The notes under the pieces are model-generated. The model saw only the letters and a program-made list of their open reading frames with translations. It was not told where the DNA came from and searched no databases. This document shows, in pieces, positions 47,143-59,660 of a stretch of 64,000 bases of DNA. This DNA is from Diadophis punctatus similis (lineage: Eukaryota > Chordata > Lepidosauria > Squamata > Dipsadidae), in NCBI GenBank assembly GCA_023053685.1, contig JALIGW010000286.1:41931-105930 (forward strand). Direction: 5' to 3'. Positions within the stretch are counted from its first letter, which is position 1; every line of letters starts with the position of its first letter. The position numbers and the translations under genes were made by a program.

Positions 47143-50100
47143 GGAATCAAAAATCAAGCGAGAATTTGGCTTTCCGGCCTGTGGGGAACAGGAATATGTG
47201 TTTCATTTTCATTTCTGAGGTGTTTGTCAAAAGTCATATTTTTGGCTGTATTGAGTCCTAAGGCGAATGCTGTGTTAGACTTTGGGCTAGCTCTTCAGGG
47301 TAGGCTCAGAATCGAAAATCAAGCAAGAATTTGGCTTTCCAGCCCGTGGGGAACAGGAATATGTGTTTCTTTTTCATTTCTGAGGTGTTTGTCAAAAGTG
47401 ATGTTTTTGGGCTGAATTGAGAAATAAGGCGAATGCTGTGTTAGACCGTGAGCTAGCTCTTCAGGGTAGGCTCGGAATCGAAAATCAAGCGAGATTTCGG
47501 CTTTCCAGCCCATGGGGAACAGGAATATGTGTTTCATTTTCATTTCTGAGGTGTTTGTCAAAAGTCATGTTTTTTGGCTGTATTGAGTCCTAAGGCGAAT
47601 GCAGTTAGACTTTGGGCTAGCTCTTCAGGGTAGGCTCAGAATCGAAAATCAAGCGAGAATTCGGCTTTCCAGCCCGTGGGGAACAGGAATATGTGTTTCT
47701 TTTTCATTTCTGAGGTGTTTTTCAAAAGTGATGTTTTTGGGCTGAATTTAGAAATTAGGCAAATGCTGTGTTAGACCTTGGGCTAGCTCTTCAGGAAAAG
47801 GTCGAAATCAAAAATCAAGCGAGAATTTGGCTTTCCGGCCTGTGGGGAACAGGAATATGTGTTTCATTTTCATTTCTGAGGTGTTTGTCAAAAGTCATAT
47901 TTTTGGCTGTATTGAGTCCTAAGGCGAATGCTGTGTTAGACTTTGGGCTAGCTCTTCAGGGTAGGCTCGGAATCGAAAATCAAGCCAGAATTTGGCTTTC
48001 CAGCCCGTGGGGAACAGGAATATGTGTTTCTTTTTCATTTCTGAGGTGTTTGTCAAAAGTGATGTTTTTGGGCTGAATTGAGAAATAAGGCGAATGCTGT
48101 GTTAGACCGTGAGCTAGCTCTTCAGGGTAGGCTCGGAATTGAAAATCAAGCGAGAATTCGGCTTTCCAGCCCGTGGGGAACAGGAATATGTGTTTCATTT
48201 TCATTTCTGAGGTGTTTGTCAAAAGTCATGTTTTTTGGCTGTATTGAGTCCTAAGGCGAATGCACTGTTAGACTTTGGGCTAGCTCTTCAGGGTAGGCTC
48301 GGAATCGAAAATCAAGCGGGAATTCGGCTTTCCAGCCCATGGGGAACAGGAATATGTGTTTCATTTTCATTTCTGAGGTGTTTGTCAAAAGTCATGTTTT
48401 TTGGCTGTATTGAGTCCTAAGGCGAATGCAGTTAGACTTTGGGCTAGCTCTTCAGGGTAGGCTCAGAATCGAAAATCAAGCGAGAATTCGGCTTTCCAGC
48501 CCGTGGGGAACAGGAATATGTGTTTCTTTTTCATTTCTGAGGTGTTTTTCAAAAGTGATGTTTTTGGGCTGAATTTAGAAATTAGGCGAATGCTGTGTTA
48601 GACCTTGGGCTAGCTCTTCAGGAAAAGGTCGGAATCAAAAATCAAGCGAGAATTTGGCTTTCCGGCCTGTGGGGAACAGGAATATGTGTTTCATTTTCAT
48701 TTCTGAGGTGTTTGTCAAAAGTCATATTTTTGGCTGTATTGAGTCCTAAGGCGAATGCTGTGTTAGACTTTGGGCTAGCTCTTCAGGGTAGGCTCGGAAT
48801 CGAAAATCAAGCAAGAATTTGGCTTTCCAGCCCATGGGGAACAGGAATATGTGTTTCTTTTTCATTTCTGAGGTGTTTGTCAAAAGTGATGTTTTTGGGC
48901 TGAATTGAGAAATAAGGCGAATGCTGTGTTAGACCGTGAGCTAGCTCTTCAGGGTAGGCTCGGAATCGAAAATCAAGCGAGAATTCGGCTTTCCAGCCCG
49001 TGGGGAACAGGAATATGTGTTTCATTTTCATTTCTGAGGTGTTTGTCAAAAGTCATGTTTTTTGGCTGTATTGAGTCCTAAGGAGAATGCACTGTTAGAC
49101 TTTGGGCTAGCTCTTCAGGGTAGGCTCGGAATCGAAAATCAAGCGAGAATTCAGCTTTCCAGCCCATGGGGAACAGGAATATGTGTTTCTTTTTCATTTC
49201 TGAGGTGTTTTTCAAAAGTGATGTTTTTGGGCTGAATTTAGAAATTAGGCGAATGCTGTGTTAGACCTTGGGCTAGCTCTTCAGGAAAAGGTCGGAATCA
49301 AAAATCAAGCGAGAATTTGGCTTTCCGGCCTGTGGGGAACAGGAATATGTGTTTCATTTTCATTTCTGAGGTGTTTGTCAAAAGTCATATTTTTGGCTGT
49401 ATTGAGTCCTAAGGCGAATGCTGTGTTAGACTTTGGGCTAGCTCTTCAGGGTAGGCTCGGAATCGAAAATCAAGCAAGAATTTGGCTTTCCAGCCCGTGG
49501 GGAACAGGAATATGTGTTTCTTTTTCATTTCTGAGGTGTTTGTCAAAAGTGATGTTTTTGGGCTGAATTGAGAAATAAGGCGAATGCTGTGTTAGACCGT
49601 GAGCTAGCTCTTCAGGGTAGGCTCGGAATCGAAAATCAAGCGAGAATTCGGCTTTCCAGCCTGTGGGGAACAGGAATATGTGTTTCATTTTCATTTCTGA
49701 GGTGTTTGTCAAAAGTCATGTTTTTTGGCTGTATTGGCTGTAAGGCGAATGCACTGTTAGACTTTGGGCTAGCTCTTCAGGGTAGGCTCGGAATCGAAAA
49801 TCAAGCGAGAATTCGGCTTTCCAGCCCATGGGGAACAGGAATATGTGTTTCATTTTCATTTCTGAGGTGTTTGTCAAAAGTCATGTTTTTTGGCTGTATT
49901 GAGTCCTAAGGCGAATGCAGTTAGACTTTGGGCTAGCTCTTCAGGGTAGGCTCAGAATCGAAAATCAAGCGAGAATTCGGCTTTCCAGCCCGTGGGGAAC
50001 AGGAATATGTGTTTCTTTTTCATTTCTGAGGTGTTTTTCAAAAGTGATGTTTTTGGGCTGAATTTAGAAATTAGGCGAATGCTGTGTTAGACCTTGGGCT

Positions 50101-50285
50101 AGCTCTTCAGGAAAAGGTCGGAATCAAAAATCAAGCGAGAATTTGGCTTTCCGGCCTGTGGGGAACAGGAATATGTGTTTCTTTTTCATTTCTGAGGTGT
50201 TTGTCAAAAGTGATGTTTTTGGGCTGAATTGAGAAATAAGGCGAATGCTGTGTTAGACCGTGAGCTAGCTCTTCAGGGTAGGCTC

Positions 50286-50433
50286 GGAATCGAAAATCAA
50301 GCGAGAATTCGGCTTTCCAGCCTTCGGGGAACAGGAATATGTGTTTCATTTTCAAAAGTGATGTTTTTGGGCTGAATTTAGAAATTAGGCGAATGCTGTG
50401 TTAGACCTTGGGCTAGCTCTTCAGGAAAAGGTC
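50286..50433 (+). repeat. Second copy of the truncated 148-bp monomer
   Basis: It has the same 18-bp deletion, the same CCTTCGGGG and the same C-to-D switch as at 46995, 3291 bp downstream. It is a copy made by segment duplication and not an independent deletion. It is followed by an A whose second half has GAGTCGTAAGG, a private change near 50546. Confidence 0.9.
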
Positions 50434-51260
50434 GGAATCAAAAATCAAGCGAGAATTTGGCTTTCCGGCCTGTGGGGAACAGGAATATGTGTTTCATTTT
50501 CATTTCTGAGGTGTTTGTCAAAAGTCATATTTTTGGCTGTATTGAGTCGTAAGGCGAATGCTGTGTTAGACTTTGGGCTAGCTCTTCAGGGTAGGCTCAG
50601 AATCGAAAATCAAGCAAGAATTTGGCTTTCCAGCCCGTGGGGAACAGGAATATGTGTTTCTTTTTCATTTCTGAGGTGTTTGTCAAAAGTGATGTTTTTG
50701 GGCTGAATTGAGAAATAAGGCGAATGCTGTGTTAGACCGTGAGCTAGCTCTTCAGGGTAGGCTCGGAATCGAAAATCAAGCGAGAATTCGGCTTTCCAGC
50801 CCGTGGGGAACAGGAATATGTGTTTCATTTTCATTTCTGAGGTGTTTGTCAAAAGTCATGTTTTTTGGCTGTATTGAGTCCTAAGGCGAATGCACTGTTA
50901 GACTTTGGGCTAGCTCTTCAGGGTAGGCTCGGAATCGAAAATCAAGCGAGAATTCGGCTTTCCAGCCCATGGGGAACAGGAATATGTGTTTCATTTTCAT
51001 TTCTGAGGTGTTTGTCAAAAGTCATGTTTTTTGGCTGTATTGAGTCCTAAGGCGAATGCAGTTAGACTTTGGGCTAGCTCTTCAGGGTAGGCTCAGAATC
51101 GAAAATCAAGCGAGAATTCGGCTTTCCAGCCCGTGGGGAACAGGAATATGTGTTTCTTTTTCATTTCTGAGGTGTTTTTCAAAAGTGATGTTTTTGGGCT
51201 GAATTTAGAAATTAGGCGAATGCTGTGTTAGACCTTGGGCTAGCTCTTCAGGAAAAGGTC

Positions 51261-52087
51261 GGAATCAAAAATCAAGCGAGAATTTGGCTTTCCGGCCTGT
51301 GGGGAACAGGAATATGTGTTTCATTTTCATTTCTGAGGTGTTTGTCAAAAGTCATATTTTTGGCTGTATTGAGTCCTAAGGCGAATGCTGTGTTAGACTT
51401 TGGGCTAGCTCTTCAGGGTAGGCTCGGAATCGAAAATCAAGCAAGAATTTGGCTTTCCAGCCCGTGGGGAACAGGAATATGTGTTTCTTTTTCATTTCTG
51501 AGGTGTTTGTCAAAAGTGATGTTTTTGGGCTGAATTGAGAAATAAGGCGAATGCTGTGTTAGACCGTGAGCTAGCTCTTCAGGGTAGGCTCGGAATCGAA
51601 AATCAAGCGAGAATTCGGCTTTCCAGCCCGTGGGGAACAGGAATATGTGTTTCATTTTCATTTCTGAGGTGTTTGTCAAAAGTCATGTTTTTTGGCTGTA
51701 TTGAGTCCTAAGGCGAATGCACTGTTAGACTTTGGGCTAGCTCTTCAGGGTAGGCTCGGAATCGAAAATCAAGCGAGAATTCAGCTTTCCAGCCCATGGG
51801 GAACAGGAATATGTGTTTCATTTTCATTTCTGAGGTGTTTGTCAAAAGTCATGTTTTTTGGCTGTATTGAGTCCTAAGGCGAATGCAGTTAGACTTTGGG
51901 CTAGCTCTTCAGGGTAGGCTCAGAATCGAAAATCAAGCGAGAATTCGGCTTTCCAGCCCGTGGGGAACAGGAATATGTGTTTCTTTTTCATTTCTGAGGT
52001 GTTTTTCAAAAGTGATGTTTTTGGGCTGAATTTAGAAATTAGGCGAATGCTGTGTTAGACCTTGGGCTAGCTCTTCAGGAAAAGGTC
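51261..52087 (+). repeat. Reference 5-mer HOR unit A-B-Ca-C-D (827 bp)
   Basis: Monomers start at 51261, 51426, 51592, 51758 and 51922, with lengths 165+166+166+164+166. Ca and C are adjacent and of the same box class, so the 5-mer breaks the dimer alternation of the 4-mer. The C here has GAATTCAGC in place of GAATTCGGC, a variant also at about 43543, 45693 and 49149. The 827-bp length is 2 modulo 3, so frames shift at each unit. Confidence 0.92.
51592..51757 (+). repeat. Monomer type Ca (166 bp)
   Basis: Ca has the C-type box (CATGTTTTTTGGCTG) but GCCCGTGG and GCACTGTTAGAC. It keeps CG at all five clustered CpG positions near the monomer start. By that measure it is closest to the undecayed state. 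It is found from 25816 to about 59.65 kb and nowhere in zones I or IV. Confidence 0.88.
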
Positions 52088-53199
52088 GGAATCAAAAATC
52101 AAGCGAGAATTTGGCTTTCCGGCCTGTGGGGAACAGGAATATGTGTTTCATTTTCATTTCTGAGGTGTTTGTCAAAAGTCATATTTTTGGCTGTATTGAG
52201 TCCTAAGGCGAATGCTGTGTTAGACTTTGGGCTAGCTCTTCAGGGTAGGCTCGGAATCGAAAATCAAGCAAGAATTTGGCTTTCCAGCCCGTGGGGAACA
52301 GGAATATGTGTTTCTTTTTCATTTCTGAGGTGTTTGTCAAAAGTGATGTTTTTGGGCTGAATTGAGAAATAAGGCGAATGCTGTGTTAGACCGTGAGCTA
52401 GCTCTTCAGGGTAGGCTCGGAATCGAAAATCAAGCGAGAATTCGGCTTTCCAGCCCGTGGGGAACAGGAATATGTGTTTCATTTTCATTTCTGAGGTGTT
52501 TGTCAAAAGTCATGTTTTTTGGCTGTATTGAGTCCTAAGGCGAATGCACTGTTAGACTTTGGGCTAGCTCTTCAGGGTAGGCTCAGAATCGAAAATCAAG
52601 CGAGAATTCGGCTTTCCAGCCCGTGGGGAACAGGAATATGTGTTTCTTTTTCATTTCTGAGGTGTTTTTCAAAAGTGATGTTTTTGCGCTGAATTTAGAA
52701 ATTAGGCGAATGCTGTGTTAGACCTTGGGCTAGCTCTTCAGGAAAAGGTCGGAATCAAAAATCAAGCGAGAATTTGGCTTTCCGGCCTGTGGGGAACAGG
52801 AATATGTGTTTCATTTTCATTTCTGAGGTGTTTGTCAAAAGTCATATTTTTGGCTGTATTGAGTCCTAAGGCGAATGCTGTGTTAGACTTTGGGCTAGCT
52901 CTTCAGGGTAGGCTCGGAATCGAAAATCAAGCAAGAATTTGGCTTTCCAGCCCGTGGGGAACAGGAATATGTGTTTCTTTTTCATTTCTGAGGTGTTTGT
53001 CAAAAGTGATGTTTTTGGGCTGAATTGAGAAATAAGGTGAATGCTGTGTTAGACCGTGAGCTAGCTCTTCAGGGTAGGCTCGGAATCGAAAATCAAGCGA
53101 GAATTCGGCTTTCCAGCCCGTGGGGAACAGGAATATGTGTTTCATTTTCATTTCTGAGGTGTTTGTCAAAAGTCATGTTTTTTGGCTGTATTGAGTCCT

Positions 53200-56100
53200 A
53201 AGGCGAATGCACTGTTAGACTTTGGGCTAGCTCTTCAGGGTAGGCTCGGAATCGAAAATCAAGCGAGAATTCGGCTTTCCAGCCCATGGGGAACAGGAAT
53301 ATGTGTTTCATTTTCATTTCTGAGGTGTTTGTCAAAAGTCATGTTTTTTGGCTGTATTGAGTCCTAAGGCTAATGCAGTTAGACTTTGGGCTAGCTCTTC
53401 AGGGTAGGCTCAGAATCGAAAATCAAGCGAGAATTCGGCTTTCCAGCCCGTGGGGAACAGGAATATGTGTTTCTTTTTCATTTCTGAGGTGTTTTTCAAA
53501 AGTGATGTTTTTGGGCTGAATTTAGAAATTAGGCGAATGCTGTGTTAGACCTTGGGCTAGCTCTTCAGGAAAAGGTCGGAATCAAAAATCAAGCGAGAAT
53601 TTGGCTTTCCGGCCTGTGGGGAACAGGAATATGTGTTTCATTTTCATTTCTGAGGTGTTTGTCAAAAGTCATATTTTTGGCTGTATTGAGTCCTAAGGCG
53701 AATGCTGTGTTAGACTTTGGGCTAGCTCTTCAGGGTAGGCTCGGAATCGAAAATCAAGCAAGAATTTTGCTTTCCAGCCCGTGGGGAACAGGAATATGTG
53801 TTTCTTTTTCATTTCTGAGGTGTTTGTCAAAAGTGATGTTTTTGGGCTGAATTGAGAAATAAGGCGAATGCTGTGTTAGACCGTGAGCTACCTCTTCAGG
53901 GTAGGCTCGGAATCGAAAATCAAGCGAGAATTCGGCTTTCCAGCCCATGGGGAACAGGAATATGTGTTTCATTTTCATTTCTGAGGTGTTTGTCAAAAGT
54001 CATGTTTTTTGGCTGTATTGAGTCCTAAGGCGAATGCAGTTAGACTTTAGGCTAGCTCTTCAGGGTAGGCTCAGAATCGAAAATCAAGCGAGAATTCGGC
54101 TTTCCAGCCCGTGGGGAACAGGAATATGTGTTTCTTTTTCATTTCTGAGGTGTTTTTCAAAAGTGATGTTTTTGGGCTGAATTTAGAAATTAGGCGAATG
54201 CTGTGTTAGACCTTGGGCTACCTCTTCAGGAAAAGGTCGGAATCAAAAATCAAGCGAGAATTTGGCTTTCCGGCCTGTGGGGAACAGGAATATGTGTTTC
54301 ATTTTCATTTCTGAGGTGTTTGTCAAAAGTCATGTTTTTTGGCTGTATTGAGTCCTAAGGCGAATGCACTGTTAGACTTTGGGCTAGCTCTTCAGGGTAG
54401 GCTCGGAATCGAAAATCAAGCGAGAATTCGGCTTTCCAGCCCATGGGGAACAGGAATATGTGTTTCATTTTCATTTCTGAGGTGTTTGTCAAAAGTCATG
54501 TTTTTTGGCTGTATTGAGTCCTAAGGCGAATGCAGTTAGACTTTGGGCTAGCTCTTCAGGGTAGGCTCAGAATCGAAAATCAAGCGAGAATTCGGCTTTC
54601 CAGCCCGTGGGGAACAGGAATATGTGTTTCTTTTTCATTTCTGAGGTGTTTTTCAAAAGTGATGTTTTTGGGCTGAATTTAGAAATTAGGCGAATGCTGT
54701 GTTAGACCTTGGGCTAGCTCTTCAGGAAAAGGTCGGAATCAAAAATCAAGCGAGAATTTGGCTTTCCGGCCTGTGGGGAACAGGAATATGTGTTTCATTT
54801 TCATTTCTGAGGTGTTTGTCAAAAGTCATATTTTTGGCTGTATTGAGTCCTAAGGCGAATGCTGTGTTAGACTTTGGGCTAGCTCTTCAGGGTAGGCTCG
54901 GAATCGAAAATCAAGCAAGAATTTGGCTTTCCAGCCCGTGGGGAACAGGAATATGTGTTTCTTTTTCATTTCTGAGGTGTTTGTCAAAAGTGATGTTTTT
55001 GGGCTGAATTGAGAAATAAGGCGAATGCTGTGTTAGACCGTGAGCTAGCTCTTCAGGGTAGGCTCGGAATCAAAAATCAAGCGAGAATTCGGCTTTCCAG
55101 CCCGTGGGGAACAGGAATATGTGTTTCATTTTCATTTCTGAGGTGTTTGTCAAAAGTCATATTTTTTGGCTGTATTGAGTCCTAAGGCGAATGCACTGTT
55201 AGACTTTGGGCTAGCTCTTCAGGGTAGGCTCGGAATCGAAAATCAAGCGAGAATTCGGCTTTCCAGCCCATGGGGAACAGGAATATGTGTTTCATTTTCA
55301 TTTCTGAGGTGTTTGTCAAAAGTCATGTTTTTTGGCTGTATTGAGTCCTAAGGCGAATGCAGTTAGACTTTGGGCTAGCTCTTCAGGGTAGGCTCAGAAT
55401 CGAAAATCAAGCGAGAATTCGGCTTTCCAGCCCGTGGGGAACAGGAATATGTGTTTCTTTTTCATTTCTGAGGTGTTTTTCAAAAGTGATGTTTTTGGGC
55501 TGAATTTAGAAATTAGGCGAATGCTGTGTTAGACCTTGGGCTAGCTCTTCAGGAAAAGGTCGGAATCAAAAATCAAGCGAGAATTTGGCTTTCCGGCCTT
55601 TGGGGAACAGGAATATGTGTTTCATTTTCATTTCTGAGGTGTTTGTCAAAAGTCATATTTTTGGCTGTATTGAGTCCTAAGGCGAATGCTGTGTTAGACT
55701 TTGGGCTAGCTCCTCAGGGTAGGCTCGGAATCGAAAATCAAGCAAGAATTTGGCTTTCCAGCCCGTGGGGAACAGGAATATGTGTTTCTTTTTCATTTCT
55801 GAGGTGTTTGTCAAAAGTCATGTTTTTGGGCTGAATTGAGAAATAAGGTGAATGCTGTGTTAGACCGTGAGCTAGCTCTTCAGGGTAGGCTCGGAATCGA
55901 AAATCAAGCGAGAATTCGGCTTTCCAGCCCGTGGGGAACAGGAATATGTGTTTCATTTTCATTTCTGAGGTGTTTGTCAAAAGTCATGTTTTTTGGCTGT
56001 ATTGAGTCCTAAGGCGAATGCACTGTTAGACTTTGGGCTAGCTCTTCAGGGTAGGCTCGGAATCGAAAATCAAGCGAGAATTCGGCTTTCCAGCCCATGG

Positions 56101-59100
56101 GGAACAGGAATATGTGTTTCATTTTCATTTCTGAGGTGTTTGTCAAAAGTGATGTTTTTGGGCTGAATTGAGAAATAAGGCGAATGCACTGTTAGACTTT
56201 GGGCTAGCTCTTCAGGGTAGGCTCGGAATCGAAAATCAAGCGAGAATTCGGCTTTCCAGCCCATGGGGAACAGGAATATGTGTTTCATTTTCATTTCTGA
56301 GGTGTTTGTCAAAAGTCATGTTTTTTGGCTGTATTGAGTCCTAAGGCGAATGCAGTTAGACTTTGGGCTAGCTCTTCAGGGTAGGCTCAGAATCGAAAAT
56401 CAAGCGAGAATTCGGCTTTCCAGCCCGTGGGGAACAGGAATATGTGTTTCTTTTTCATTTCTGAGGTGTTTTTCAAAAGTGATGTTTTTGGGCTGAATTT
56501 AGAAATTAGGCGAATGCTGTGTTAGACCTTGGGCTAGCTCTTCAGGAAAAGGTCGGAATCGAAAATCAAGCGAGAATTCGGCTTTCCAGCCCGTGGGGAA
56601 CAGGAATATGTGTTTCATTTTCATTTCTGAGGTGTTTGTCAAAAGTCATGTTTTTTGGCTGTATTGAGTCCTAAGGCGAATGCACTGTTAGACTTTGGGC
56701 TAGCTCTTCAGGGTAGGCTCGGAATCGAAAATCAAGCGAGAATTCGGCTTTCCAGCCCATGGGGAACAGGAATATGTGTTTCATTTTCATTTCTGAGGTG
56801 TTTGTCAAAAGTCATGTTTTTTGGCTGTATTGAGTCCTAAGGCTAATGCAGTTAGACTTTGGGCTAGCTCTTCAGGGTAGGCTCAGAATCGAAAATCAAG
56901 CGAGAATTCGGCTTTCCAGCCCGTGGGGAACAGGAATATGTGTTTCTTTTTCATTTCTGAGGTGTTTTTCAAAAGTGATGTTTTTGGGCTGAATTTAGAA
57001 ATTAGGCGAATGCTGTGTTAGACCTTGGGCTAGCTCTTCAGGAAAAGGTCGGAATCAAAAATCAAGCGAGAATTTGGCTTTCCGGCCTGTGGGGAACAGG
57101 AATATGTGTTTCATTTTCATTTCTGAGGTGTTTGTCAAAAGTCATATTTTTGGCTGTATTGAGTCCTAAGGCGAATGATGTGTTAGACTTTGGGCTAGCT
57201 CTTCAGGGTAGGCTCGGAATCGAAAATCAAGCAAGAATTTTGCTTTCCAGCCCGTGGGGAACAGGAATATGTGTTTCTTTTTCATTTCTGAGGTGTTTGT
57301 CAAAAGTGATGTTTTTGGGCTGAATTGAGAAATAAGGCGAATGCTGTGTTAGACCGTGAGCTAGCTCTTCAGGGTAGGCTCGGAATCGAAAATCAAGCGA
57401 GAATTCGGCTTTCCAGCCCATGGGGAACAGGAATATGTGTTTCATTTTCATTTCTGAGGTGTTTGTCAAAAGTCATGTTTTTTGGCTGTATTGAGTCCTA
57501 AGGCGAATGCAGTTAGACTTTAGGCTAGCTCTTCAGGGTAGGCTCAGAATCGAAAATCAAGCGAGAATTCGGCTTTCCAGCCCGTGGGGAACAGGAATAT
57601 GTGTTTCTTTTTCATTTCTGAGGTGTTTTTCAAAAGTGATGTTTTTGGGCTGAATTTAGAAATTAGGCGAATGCTGTGTTAGACCTTGGGCTAGCTCTTC
57701 AGGAAAAGGTCGGAATCAAAAATCAAGCGAGAATTTGGCTTTCCGGCCTGTGGGGAACAGGAATATGTGTTTCATTTTCATTTCTGAGGTGTTTGTCAAA
57801 AGTCATGTTTTTTGGCTGTATTGAGTCCTAAGGCGAATGCACTGTTAGACTTTGGGCTAGCTCTTCAGGGTAGGCTCGGAATCGAAAATCAAGCGAGAAT
57901 TCGGCTTTCCAGCCCATGGGGAACAGGAATATGTGTTTCATTTTCATTTCTGAGGTGTTTGTCAAAAGTCATGTTTTTTGGCTGTATTGAGTCCTAAGGC
58001 GAATGCAGTTAGACTTTGGGCTAGCTCTTCAGGGTAGGCTCAGAATCGAAAATCAAGCGAGAATTCGGCTTTCCAGCCCGTGGGGAACAGGAATATGTGT
58101 TTCTTTTTCATTTCTGAGGTGTTTTTCAAAAGTGATGTTTTTGGGCTGAATTTAGAAATTAGGCGAATGCTGTGTTAGACCTTGGGCTAGCTCTTCAGGA
58201 AAAGGTCGGAATCAAAAATCAAGCGAGAATTTGGCTTTCCGGCCTGTGGGGAACAGGAATATGTGTTTCATTTTCATTTCTGAGGTGTTTGTCAAAAGTC
58301 ATATTTTTGGCTGTATTGAGTCCTAAGGCGAATGCTGTGTTAGACTTTGGGCTAGCTCTTCAGGGTAGGCTCGGAATCGAAAATCAAGCAAGAATTTGGC
58401 TTTCCAGCCCGTGGGGAACAGGAATATGTGTTTCTTTTTCATTTCTGAGGTGTTTGTCAAAAGTGATGTTTTTGGGCTGAATTGAGAAATAAGGCGAATG
58501 CTGTGTTAGACCGTGAGCTAGCTCTTCAGGGTAGGCTCGGAATCAAAAATCAAGCGAGAATTCGGCTTTCCAGCCCGTGGGGAACAGGAATATGTGTTTC
58601 ATTTTCATTTCTGAGGTGTTTGTCAAAAGTCATATTTTTTGGCTGTATTGAGTCCTAAGGCGAATGCACTGTTAGACTTTGGGCTAGCTCTTCAGGGTAG
58701 GCTCGGAATCGAAAATCAAGCGAGAATTCGGCTTTCCAGCCCATGGGGAACAGGAATATGTGTTTCATTTTCATTTCTGAGGTGTTTGTCAAAAGTCATG
58801 TTTTTTGGCTGTATTGAGTCCTAAGGCGAATGCAGTTAGACTTTGGGCTAGCTCTTCAGGGTAGGCTCAGAATCGAAAATCAAGCGAGAATTCGGCTTTC
58901 CAGCCCGTGGGGAACAGGAATATGTGTTTCTTTTTCATTTCTGAGGTGTTTTTCAAAAGTGATGTTTTTGGGCTGAATTTAGAAATTAGGCGAATGCTGT
59001 GTTAGACCTTGGGCTAGCTCTTCAGGAAAAGGTCGGAATCAAAAATCAAGCGAGAATTTGGCTTTCCGGCCTGTGGGGAACAGGAATATGTGTTTCATTT

Positions 59101-59660
59101 TCATTTCTGAGGTGTTTGTCAAAAGTCATATTTTTGGCTGTATTGAGTCCTAAGGCGAATGCTGTGTTAGACTTTGGGCTAGCTCTTCAGGGTAGGCTCG
59201 GAATCGAAAATCAAGCAAGAATTTGGCTTTCCAGCCCGTGGGGAACAGGAATATGTGTTTCTTTTTCATTTCTGAGGTGTTTGTCAAAAGTGATGTTTTT
59301 GGGCTGAATTGAGAAATAAGGTGAATGCTGTGTTAGACCGTGAGCTAGCTCTTCAGGGTAGGCTCGGAATCGAAAATCAAGCGAGAATTCGGCTTTCCAG
59401 CCCGTGGGGAACAGGAATATGTGTTTCATTTTCATTTCTGAGGTGTTTGTCAAAAGTCATGTTTTTTGGCTGTATTGAGTCCTAAGGCGAATGCACTGTT
59501 AGACTTTGGGCTAGCTCTTCAGGGTAGGCTCGGAATCGAAAATCAAGCGAGAATTCGGCTTTCCAGCCCATGGGGAACAGGAATATGTGTTTCATTTTCA
59601 TTTCTGAGGTGTTTGTCAAAAGTCATGTTTTTTGGCTGTATTGAGTCCTAAGGCTAATGC
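53200..59660 (+). repeat. 21-monomer duplication (shift 3473 bp)
   Basis: Rare markers lie 3473 bp apart: AAGGCTAATGCAG (53371 and 56844), GAATTTTGCTTTCC (53763 and 57236), CATATTTTTTGG (about 55159 and 58632) and AATAAGGTGAATG (55847 and 59320). A partial third relation exists at 2811 bp (53036 to 55847, and 56844 to 59655), which is 17 monomers. A-type spacings inside the unit are 1157, 827 and 1489 bp. Confidence 0.82.

Larger units (their letters stand above)
44520..50860 (+). repeat. 21-monomer duplication (shift 3455 bp) with one later monomer loss
   Basis: Markers CAAGCCAG (44526 and 47981), GGAATTGAAAATC, and GCGGGAATTC (44861 and 48316) are 3455 bp apart. Downstream, TATTGGCTGTAAGG (46441 and 49732) and the 18-bp deletion monomer (46995 and 50286) are 3291 bp apart. 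The 164-bp drop equals one C monomer, lost in the second copy near 49160-49210, where a Ca/C front joins a D back. The total of 3455 bp is 21 monomers less the 18-bp deletion. Confidence 0.85.
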
